Of a stretch of 64,000 nucleotides of DNA, positions 55,637 to 64,000 are shown one piece after another. The position numbers were made by a program, and so were the translations under genes. Position 1 is the first letter of the stretch; each line of letters begins with the position of its first letter. This DNA comes from Staphylotrichum longicolle (taxonomy: Eukaryota > Ascomycota > Sordariomycetes > Sordariales > Chaetomiaceae). A model generated the notes under the pieces. That model was given only the letters and a program-made list of their open reading frames with translations. It searched no databases and was not told the origin of the DNA. The stretch covers positions 4,030,001-4,094,000 of the forward strand of contig JAHCVI010000003.1 in the NCBI GenBank assembly GCA_019096155.1, in the 5' to 3' direction.

Positions 55637-57544
55637 ATGGCGGTGCGGTCCGAGTCGCAGCAGGCGATTTTCTCGTCCTACGCGCCGAGACTGCGCACCT
55701 ACAACAATGCGCTCTTGCAGCCCGTCCTTCCTTCAGCTCTCCCAGCGAACCCCCTTGCCCGCGTCACCAAGCGGGGCACCACCATCATAAACTACGCCGA
55801 AGACGGCTACGATGACTACGATGACGATGAAGACGACAGCAGGCGCCGGCCTACCGGGCTGCGCAGCCTACGTCGCGACGACAGCGCCACCAAGGTCGAC
55901 CCCAGCGAGAAGGTCGGCAAGGACACGACGGAGCCTGTCGAGATGCAGGGCATCTACCGGGACTGGATGGGCAAGGTGCGACCCAACAGGTCCGACGCCC
56001 AGAACTACGTACAGGCCTGCCTGCCGCTCACTTTGATCCCCATCCGGATCGACCTCGACATTCCGGCCTTCACTCCACAACCCGCCCTGCAAGCCCACGG
56101 GCCCGTCGACCCAAACCACCCGTTTTACAAGCCCCAAGAAGCGACAGTACCATATCGACTACGCGATACCTTCTTGTGGAATCTGCACGAGAGCTTGATT
56201 ACGACAGACCAGTTTGCGACGCAGCTCGTCCAGGACCTCGACTTGCCCAACCGCGCGTCGGCCATTGCCGAGATCAGCAAACAAATACGCACCCAGCTGG
56301 AGGAGTACGCCGGGGTTGCCCTCCACCCCCTCTTCCACTCTCACACCGCCCGCGCTAGTGCGCCCGAGCCGCCCAAGGCGGCACAGCCCGAGTCGTCGAC
56401 TCCCGCGCTCAACCCGGCACTCAGCAGACCCGACACGCCAATGGGCATCCTCTCGACTCCCTCAAAAGCCGCCGGTGCAGCCACTCCTGCGGTGGTACAG
56501 ACAGCCGAAGGCGAGGTGACAGCGGCCGCCACCCCCATCCCGGTCGACACCACCGACGATTTTAGCCCCGACGACACGTACCGCTGCATCATCAACCTCA
56601 ACATCAACCTCTCCTCCCAGGTCTACACGGACAAGTTCGAGTGGTCCCTCCTCCACCCGCCAGGAACCGCCGAGATCTTTGCCAAGCAGACGTGCGCCGA
56701 CCTGGGCCTGCACGGCGAGTGGATCCCCGCCATGACCCACGCCATCTACGAGGCCGTGCTCAAGCTTAAGAAGGAGGCCTGCGAGGCGGGCGGGCTCGTG
56801 GCGGGCTGGGGCGCCTCCGCCTCAGCGCTCACACCCGGCGGCATCCCCGCTGCCGCCAGCGAGTTCCCCAACGACGCAGCCCTCTCGGCGGGCGCCGAGG
56901 GCGCCGGCTGGCGCTATGACCCGGAGCACCTCGCCGACGAGTGGGAGCCCAAGCTCGAGTTCCTCAGCAAAGAAGAAATCGAAAAGCGCGAGGGCGACCG
57001 CGAGCGCCAGATCCGCCGCCTGCGCCGCGAGACGGCGCGCTTCAGTAGCAACACGGGCATGGCCGGCGGCGTGCCCATCGGGTTCGCCTTTTCGGGCCTG
57101 ATCGAGCAGGAGGAGGAGCGTATGGGCAGAGGGGAGCGGAACAAGAAGAAGAAGCGGTTCAGGAGCCTGTCGCCGTCCGGGCGGTCAGGAACCCCGGGGG
57201 GTAGGGGCACACCAGCGGCAACTGGCGGCGGCGGCGGCGGTGGTGGGGAGGGGTACGGTGGCGGCGGCACGCTGACCGAGATGGAGCGGATGAACTGGCG
57301 GTGCGCGCACTGCCGGGTGTGGGGGACGAGCGTGTGGGCGGTGCGGGATGGGCCGTATGGGCCAAGGGTGAGCCACTCCTTTCTTTTCTTGAACTTGCCT
57401 CGGTTCCCTCTCTTTCATCAAAACCAAATACTAACGGCTGTTCACCAGTCCCTGTGCAACAACTGCGGCTTCATGTTTGAGCGCGACCGCAAGCTGCCCC
57501 GCTGGACCAGGAATCTGCATGCCAACGATGCCCGGCCGTTCTAG
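55637..57544 (+). CDS. SNF5/SMARCB1 family chromatin-remodelling subunit with GATA-like zinc finger
   Basis: Core subunit of SWI/SNF or RSC-type remodelling complexes in the nucleus. Intron 57368-57448 gives 608 residues. An acidic patch (DDYDDDEDD) lies near residue 60. The paired SNF5 repeats lie at about 125-380: LIPIRIDLDI, DTFLWNLHESLITTDQFATQLVQDLDL, then CIINLNINLSSQVYTDKFEWSLL and FAKQTCADLGLHGEWIPAM. A Gly-rich linker leads to a CX2C-X20-CX2C finger at C556, C559, C580 and C583, then basic residues (RDRKLPRWTRNLH), as in GATA factors. Fungal SNF5 homologues commonly end this way. The intron cuts between the two Cys pairs. Whether this is Snf5 of SWI/SNF or Sfh1 of RSC is not settled by eye; the compact size suggests Sfh1. 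Confidence 0.9.
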   Translation: MAVRSESQQAIFSSYAPRLRTYNNALLQPVLPSALPANPLARVTKRGTTIINYAEDGYDDYDDDEDDSRRRPTGLRSLRRDDSATKVDPSEKVGKDTTEPVEMQGIYRDWMGKVRPNRSDAQNYVQACLPLTLIPIRIDLDIPAFTPQPALQAHGPVDPNHPFYKPQEATVPYRLRDTFLWNLHESLITTDQFATQLVQDLDLPNRASAIAEISKQIRTQLEEYAGVALHPLFHSHTARASAPEPPKAAQPESSTPALNPALSRPDTPMGILSTPSKAAGAATPAVVQTAEGEVTAAATPIPVDTTDDFSPDDTYRCIINLNINLSSQVYTDKFEWSLLHPPGTAEIFAKQTCADLGLHGEWIPAMTHAIYEAVLKLKKEACEAGGLVAGWGASASALTPGGIPAAASEFPNDAALSAGAEGAGWRYDPEHLADEWEPKLEFLSKEEIEKREGDRERQIRRLRRETARFSSNTGMAGGVPIGFAFSGLIEQEEERMGRGERNKKKKRFRSLSPSGRSGTPGGRGTPAATGGGGGGGGEGYGGGGTLTEMERMNWRCAHCRVWGTSVWAVRDGPYGPRVSHSFLFLNLPRFPLFHQNQILTAVHQSLCNNCGFMFERDRKLPRWTRNLHANDARPF

Positions 57545-59091
57545 GTGGGTGGTAAGGGCGCAAGCAGGCTGGATTCGCCAGCAGCAGCGGCAGCAACTGA
57601 CCATCGGTTTCCAGTCACCCCCCGCAAATCCCGCCGGCTGACGCGCGAGCCGTCGTTTTCGTTGGTGGGCCTGCCGAGGTGAAGGTTGCGGGGTGTGGTG
57701 CGGACAGCTAAAACTTGGGCTTGGGTTCTGGACTTGGATGGGAATGGGAATGCGGATGCGGATGCGGATGAGGGGTTATTGGCGTCGGGGAAAAGGGATT
57801 GTATGACCAGTTGGCTGGCTGCTGACGTTGATGGCCCGTGGCTCGTGTGGGTGCGATGTCTTGTATGGCTGTCGGTGAACAATGGCCCGTGTTCCATTTG
57901 TTGGAGGGGCAGAGTGAGTGTGTCTTTTGCTACTGCTGGAGGATGGATTTTGGTGTGGTTGGCTGTGTACATGTACAAGATTATGGAGCGAATTGGGGGT
58001 TATTGGTATACCCCTTCTTAAGAAAGCCTTTTTAGCAAGTGTTGACTCTGTGGCCATGTATTGAGTTTGGTGTGATAGCTTGTCGTAGTCTTGACAACTG
58101 GGGCACAAACTCAGTGATTCTCTACGACAGCAGCCATGTTTCATCAATGGCCAAACCCTGCGGCATCATCTCAATCCCATCGTGCTGTCCTCAGTCACCT
58201 CCCAGACGTAGGCGCACTTCAGCCACCAGAAGACAGTGGCGACAAAACACTTTGTCGGTCTCCCCTCCTCAACTGCAACTCCGTGAGATCAGGAGGACTC
58301 TTCAACCTCGAAAAAAAGAAACATACAACACCAAGGATTCGCTGGTCGTCACCGACCCAACTACTAGTCTGGCTCTCACGCGTTTGACGAGGGGAGAGCG
58401 GACGGGATCCCGTATTTTCGCGCGGATATGGTCGTATGTGGGAGAAGGGAGTGTGAAGGGGGTTGATATGTGGGCTGGCTGGAGATTGGGAGGGAGTCAA
58501 ATGTTCGGGGGGAGTCGGCACGGAAAGACTCCCGAGGACGGCGCTTCGTGTGTGTGTGGCATCAAGGTGTATCGATGAGGTATGCAAAAGTCCATGAGAT
58601 ATTGTCAAAGATCTTGTGGCCTATTTCTGGTCCCACTGCGTCATGCAGAGTGTGTTTGTCTGGGCACAACAGTTCGTTCCAGACAGAGGCAAAACAGAAG
58701 CAAGGGGGAAAGGGGGAGAAGGGGGTCGAGGGTTGGGGTTATATGTGGGAAACAAACCAGTTCAAAATCACGTGGGTCCCCAATCGGCACCTTTACTGGT
58801 GAGAGCATTGGTGTGGCACCGAAGGTGCCAATCCAAGCTCTTGTGGGCAAATCAAGTCACAGGAATACCAAGTCACAGTTTCACAGTCAATTGCAAGAGG
58901 GAACAGAGGTAGAAGTCCAAAATCAATGCATAAAGTTATATACTCTGAAGTGAATCAAGAAAAACCCCCCGATCATGCATCAAGACAAAAACTATGTACA
59001 GTCAAGGGATGCCGATACATGCAGCTCAATCATTAACTTTCTCCTCATCATCCTGCGGCTCCAGCCATCATCTCATCACTGGCTGAGGCGC
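57545..59091. other. Convergent intergenic region between SNF5 and GH7 genes
   Basis: 1.5 kb of 3' sequence from both genes. It includes three tandem GCGGAT units near 57752-57769. No gene recognised. Confidence 0.5.
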
Positions 59092-60788
59092 TTAGAGGCA
59101 CTGGGAGTACCAGTCGTTGGACTTGACGCAGGTCCAGGGGGCCTCGCACTGGGTAGGGCCAGTCCAGCCGTTGCCACCGCACTGTCCCCAGTGAGCAGCC
59201 TTGGGGCCGGCAGCAGCGGTGGTGCTGGTGGTAGCCTTGCTGGTGGTGGTGGAGGTCACCTTGCTGGTGGTGGTGGAGGTGGCCTTGGTGGAGGTCGACG
59301 AGACCTTGGTGGTGGACGAGACCACGGCGGAGCTGCTGGAGCCGGAGCCGCCGCCGTTGGAGGGGAGGCCAGCGACGGTGGAGCCGATGGGGCCGAAGCG
59401 GATGTTGGAGAAGGCAACGTTGGAGTTGGGGACCTGGGACTCAACATCGGTGGGGACACCCGAGGTGATGGGGCAGGCACCGCGCTCAGCGCCGGGGACG
59501 CCAGCCTTGTCGGTGGGGAAGGTCGAGTCGAGCCAGAGCATGTTGACGGCATGGTCATCCCAGACGGACATGACCAGGACCATGGGCTGGGCAAGGGCCT
59601 TGCCCATCTGGGCGAGACCACCCTTGCGGTTGAAGTCGCCCTCATCGCCGAAGGCGGCCTTCTGCTTGTCGCACCAGTCCTGGGTGATGGAGTTGCCGGG
59701 GTTGCCAGCGATGGTGGACTCGGAGTTGGGGATGACCTTGCCGTCCTGGGCGTAGAAGCGCTTGATCTCGGAGAGGTTGCCCGAGGCGTCCTTGAGGAAC
59801 TGGGTGACGACGGTGACCTTCTTGGTGGTGTCGACGGTCATGCCCTTGCCGTAGAAGGTCTTGTTGCCCTGGCGGTACGAGTTGAAGTCGCATCCATCGG
59901 GGTCGCAGACACCGGCGTAGCGGTCGGAGCTGTAGGTGCCACCGCAGCCATCGCCCTCGCAGCGGCTCTGGCCAATGGTCGTGCAAGGATGGGGAGTGAA
60001 GGCAGTAGCCATGTTGTTGGCCTCCCAGATATCCATCTCAGAGCAGCAGCTGCCGTACTTGCCAGTACCGGCGTTGGAGTCGTTGCTCGACGGGTTCCAG
60101 CCCTCAACGTTGGCCTCGCCGTTGATGAACTTGAGGTCGCGGGGGCACTGAGCATCGCAGTAGCCGGTACCGTACTTGGCACCAGCCTTGTTGCCGGAGT
60201 ACTTGGAGAGACCACCATCCTGGTCCATGGACACGAAGTACAGGGCACCGTTGAGACCGCAGCCGAGGTTGGAGACATCGACATCGAAGGTGAACTCGTT
60301 GCCAAGGAGGGTGAACACTGGAGGGAGGCTGTTAGCGGACGTGGGGGCGTCGACGGCTGGTGCGGGAGACACTTACTCTGGTACTTGGTGTCCGACTCCA
60401 TCAGGTAGGTACGCGAGCCAATGTTGGTGGAGTACTGGCCCTTGGTGACGAACTTGAGGTTCAGGGAGTTGCCGCTGGTGGTGATGCCATAGGTGCTGGA
60501 GTACTCAGCGCCGTCAACGCAGCACTTAGCAGCGCAGCCAGGGCCATCCGTGCAGATCGAGCTGTCCCACTTGTTGCCGGAGTAGCAGTTGGTGGTGCCC
60601 GAAAGCTGGTGAGTCCAGCGCCAGTTGGCGTCGACGGTGACGGAACCCGAGACGCTGGTGCAAGAGCCGCCAGTGCCAGAGCACTTGGACCACGTCAGGG
60701 CGGGGTGGGACTCGGTGGTGAGGGTGCACACGCTCTGGGCGGTGGCGCCAGCCACGAGGGCGGCAAGGGCAGCGAACTTGGCGTACAT
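59092..60788 (-). CDS. cbh1: GH7 cellobiohydrolase (CBH I type) with C-terminal CBM1
   Basis: Secreted processive cellulase releasing cellobiose from reducing ends of cellulose. Intron 60318-60376 gives 545 residues. An 18-residue signal peptide (ending ATAQ) is followed by the GH7 domain. The catalytic motif EMDIWEAN has nucleophile E231, D233 and acid/base E236. The tunnel-loop tryptophans and many cysteine pairs are present. A Ser/Thr/Val linker of tandem STTSKVT-like units (about 460-505) leads to a CBM1 (HWGQCGGNGWTGPTQC to NDWYSQCL) at the end. The frame is intact with strong C/G-ending codon bias, as for highly expressed cellulases. From memory it is close to CBH I of Humicola and Myceliophthora. 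It has a very long upstream region, about 3.2 kb, with no gene recognised. Confidence 0.97.
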
Positions 60789-63700
60789 GATGGAGGATGT
60801 GGAAGGAATGGCTTGTCTGTGATGAGGTAGACAGTTGCGTGATTGAGGATGAGGGTTGCGAGATCAGAAGTGGTTGTTGGACGTCGGGAAACTCGAGTTA
60901 TATAGACGGTTTGTCGACTCTTCGGATGCGCCAGCTTCCTCTGTCGCCCCTTCACATCAACTCCATGGGCCAGCCCCTTGCGGCTTGCCGGCAACGCCGT
61001 CCAGCCAGCACACGGCTGGCATCGCCACCAAAGGGATCAAGGCCACCGCGCACCGTGGAAGCGGCTCACGGCCCGTCGACGCTCAAGCACATCTGCGCCG
61101 GTTCATCCACCACCCTCTGGGCCGATGAGGAATAGCGTCATCTCGGCGCTGGGGACGCCGTGGGCCCTAGAGGCACAAGGACGCGGCATCAAGGCAGGCT
61201 CGTTCGGGACAGTGCATGGTGAGGGCCGAAAGGGTCATGTCGCTTGCTCGCGGCGAGGCGCCTGCGTGGGGTGGTGAGGTGGAGTGAGGGAGATGCCCGA
61301 TGGGGATGCGGGTGCGGCGACAGGCCCAAACCGTCGATAGCGGCCGGGGCTCCGGGCAGCGATGTCACGTCGCGGTTGCCACGGCGGAGGCTGGCCTGGG
61401 CACAGACTGAAGGCATCGTGGAGGGCGTGGAGCCGAGAGATGGAAATGATTAAGGTTGCCGGAGGGTCGACAGGGGCAACTGCCGCTCATTGGAGGGCGT
61501 GCAGTGGCAGCAACCAGGACGCCAGGGGTTTCACGGAGGGCATCCGCCGAGTGCGACTTGGGGTGCCCAGCTCGAACCGGGAAAGCCTGGACAGCCTGGG
61601 TGGCCTGGTGACCGTTTGGCTTTTGCGGATCCAGGAAACGCGCCGGCGAGGCACCTGCCAGGTCCCACGCGCAGATGCGATCCGAAGTGCCGCTGCTGCC
61701 GTCGCGCAAGCTGGCGACGTGCCAGCTAACGGCTGTCGCGAGCATCGGCCGCCGGCAAGCGATTTCTGGGGGGAGGGAGCCGCACGCCGCAGGCTGTCCA
61801 GGCGAGCCAGGTTCCAGGTTTCCCCACAGCCCGAAACGGTCTGGCTTCACACCCCGCATTATGGCGTTCTGGTCCAGATGGCCCGCGTCCCCGGATTCGA
61901 TGATTTGGCCTCGGCGTCTGCACCGCCCTGGCGGGAAGCTGCGAGAGAAGAGCAGATCCGTCGATCAGGGTCATCGTCCAAGCAAAACCCAAGGCGTGCC
62001 CAGCGCTTGTCGTTGCTTGTCGCCCTGAAGCCTCACGCGGCATCAATCACAGCCCAAGCGATTGGGACGCATAACCGGGGATGTGGTTTTTTCCCCAATT
62101 TGCCGATATTGCGGCCGTCATGCTGCCCGTGCTTGTTGATGCTTGTTGCTGCCAAGCGCTCTTCTCAGGGCTCGAGGGTGGGGTGCACGGCAGAATCGCA
62201 AGATCAGATTCCGCTTCCCCCAATCAGGCCGGGACCGCCCCACACCCAGTCCAAAAAGGTGGGGTCAACCCCTGAAGGGCCCTAACCGCACGGGGCCAGA
62301 AGCTTCGTCGGTGGCTTCCCTCTGCTTCCACAGACACGCGGTCTGCAAGCATGGTCCTTCCTCAACTCCTTCCACAACCAACCAACTGCGGCCAAGCTTG
62401 CCCGCATGCTCACAACGGTTTCTTCCTCCACGGCAGCTGCTCCCGTTAGTGAACATCTGGTGCCGATTCAATCCAGCACGGCTTTCATGCCCACTCGCTT
62501 CCCAATTCCCCCGGCCTGCGTTCGCGCTAAAACCCCACTTCTTCGGGAAACCTGGGGGCTGAAAGCCTGAAACATTTCTCGACTGCCTCCTTCACCCTCT
62601 TATTTTGTTGTTTTCCCGGCACCATTCTCTGTCCAGTCAAGCCTCGAAACTTGGCGGGCCGTGATGCGGTTTTCCCCCGCCGACGGGCATTTGCGTCGGT
62701 AGCTTGGTCCACCTGCCTCTCCTGAGACCGGGCGTGGCTCTTCTGCGGAGCAGACGATCCGGAGTGCAAACCCGCTTGAAGCTGAACTCGCGGGTTCATC
62801 TCGGATTTAGTCGTCAGTTGGGTCCCAGAGGTCAACGGTAGTTGCGCATTGCCGGGTATGGTGTGTTGTTCGACCGATAGATTACGACGTCGCTTCACGT
62901 TTCATCTACTTCCCGCCTTCACCGCTTTCGTTTCTTCTCTGCTTCGTTCCATTCAACCTTGGCGATGTCCACATCGAACTCACTGCTGAGTGGATCATGT
63001 GGAGCCGGCTCCAGATCCAAAATGGCCCGGGGCCTCCCCTGACCACAAGCGCCCTCTGGCGCCCCGGGACGAGCAGCCGATGACGTCCCCCGAGCTTCAC
63101 ATGGGGCGGACGGCCCGCAAGGGAACAGTAATCCTGATCAGACGAACCAACAACTACCTCTCCTCCGTCCTCAGTAATGAAAGGGCTCGAGAAGGGCCGA
63201 GTCGAAACGCAGGACCTCTGGGCTGTTGGCAACCAGGTAACCTAAAGAGCAGAGCATGACGACACAAACGACTTCCCGTCCAGATAATATGCGAAACGCA
63301 ACCCGGTATTGACAAGAATTCAAAATGCCGTCCATAAATTGATCGGAGAGTTAAAACTAGTTTCATGCATGTTGGCGGGTGGGAATGGGGCTGCTATTCT
63401 CGGAACCGGCGCCGAGACGGACCAAGGCTGTCTTGGGTCTTGACACTCAAGACACCAAGAAAACCCCAAGAATGACAAAGACGATTTCCCGTCGACCAAG
63501 GCCGTCCAAGGATTTGGCAAAGCTTGTAGCAACCGTCGTTGTCAAGTGGAGATTGGGAACCGGGCGCAAAATCAAACTCCTCAACTCACAATTCCCCGAC
63601 ACCCCTCCAAGACCCCATGCAGAAGGCTGGCAGAGTGAATGATACTTGAAGCTTTGGAGATGAAGGAAACGAAGCCCCCACTCAGTGCTCCTGTCTCCAC

Positions 63701-64000
63701 GCCCCGCATAACCTCTCGGACGCAATGATGAGAATCCCAATCCGGATCGGGCATGACCGGCGCTTGATCGGGACGAGGAACCCAAGGACCTGTCCTGGCA
63801 ATGGAAGCTAAAGTAGGCCTTCCCTAGCGCCTCATGCATGCTGGGTTACACGAGCCCTATGTGTCAAAGCAGCTCTAACTGGATTCGGGGCGTCACGATC
63901 TGGTTTGGAGCGGTGTATGGCGTCACTGCTTCTGCTGCCCATGGAACAGGACTACGCCAAGCCTCAGGCCTGGTGACACCTCGAGAACTGGTTGCACCCT
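60789..64000. other. Long upstream region of the GH7 gene, no gene recognised
   Basis: 3.2 kb to the window edge. Several long open frames exist at 61.3-62.3 kb but their composition (Arg, Ser, Ala, Gly) is that of random GC-rich DNA and none shows a domain. The GH7 promoter occupies the first part; the next gene must start beyond 64000 or be too divergent for me to see. Confidence 0.5.
60897..60904 (-). promoter_or_regulatory. TATA box of the GH7 gene
   Basis: The minus strand reads CTATATAA about 110 nt upstream of the start codon. Candidate CreA sites (SYGGRG) lie further up at 61149-61154, 61266-61271 and 61344-61349, though such hexamers are common by chance. Confidence 0.55.

Noticed and set aside
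61362..62285. 307-codon frame in the GH7 upstream region
   Set aside because: Starts at ATG but has random-looking Arg/Ser/Ala composition, no domain and no splice context.
1..64000. CRISPR array, insertion sequence or intact transposon
   Set aside because: No regularly spaced repeats, no transposase or reverse transcriptase motifs, and no long terminal repeats were seen.

Overview
The window is nuclear DNA of a filamentous ascomycete. Genes carry short GT-AG introns of about 47-316 nt, the intergenic spaces run 0.5-3 kb, and codon use is GC-rich. The gene set includes a HET-C2-type glycolipid transfer protein, eEF3, a PNP-NACHT-ankyrin NLR, and a GH7 cellobiohydrolase with CBM1. From memory the GH7 enzyme resembles those of Humicola and Myceliophthora, so a Sordariales (Chaetomiaceae-like) fungus is likely. 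That placement is inference, not a search result.

Layout. 1-5 kb: 5' part of a phospholipase D gene (minus), a HET-C2/GLTP gene, and a decayed APH-type kinase gene. 6-9.4 kb: an F-box/ankyrin protein and an intron-containing tRNA-Lys. 10-18 kb: a secreted-enzyme neighbourhood with a feruloyl-esterase-like protein, a GH12 endoglucanase divergent from a GH93 exo-arabinanase, and an M14 carboxypeptidase gene with an in-frame TAA. 18.8-21 kb: a CsbD/Hmp1-like stress protein behind a TGACGTCA element, then a second APH-type gene with two frame breaks. 23-32 kb: housekeeping block of eEF3, a macro-domain hydrolase and glutaminyl-tRNA synthetase, all intact. 32-46 kb: accessory region with a DUF6536 membrane protein, an atypical kinase, small proteins beginning Met-Cys, the NLR, and a Pro/Gln-rich single-pass membrane protein. 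46-54 kb: a DUF4139 protein, an ExoIII-like nuclease gene interrupted by a G-rich minisatellite, and convergent to it a DRB0094-type RNA ligase with a repeated tail motif. 55-61 kb: a SNF5 homologue ending in a GATA-like zinc finger, and the GH7 cellobiohydrolase. The last 3.2 kb shows no gene I can support.

Two themes stand out. The secreted enzymes form a loose plant-biomass group: FAE-like, GH12 and GH93 together, and GH7 further off. Several accessory genes show frame breaks while the housekeeping genes are clean. Many breaks sit in G or C runs, so base-calling error must be excluded before calling them pseudogenes; the carboxypeptidase nonsense codon and the lost catalytic Asp of the first APH gene are not of that kind.

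The best candidates for something little described are the RNA ligase with its triplicated C-terminal motif, beside a nuclease gene, and the same-strand kinase / Met-Cys protein / NLR / Met-Cys protein array at 36.9-43.8 kb.
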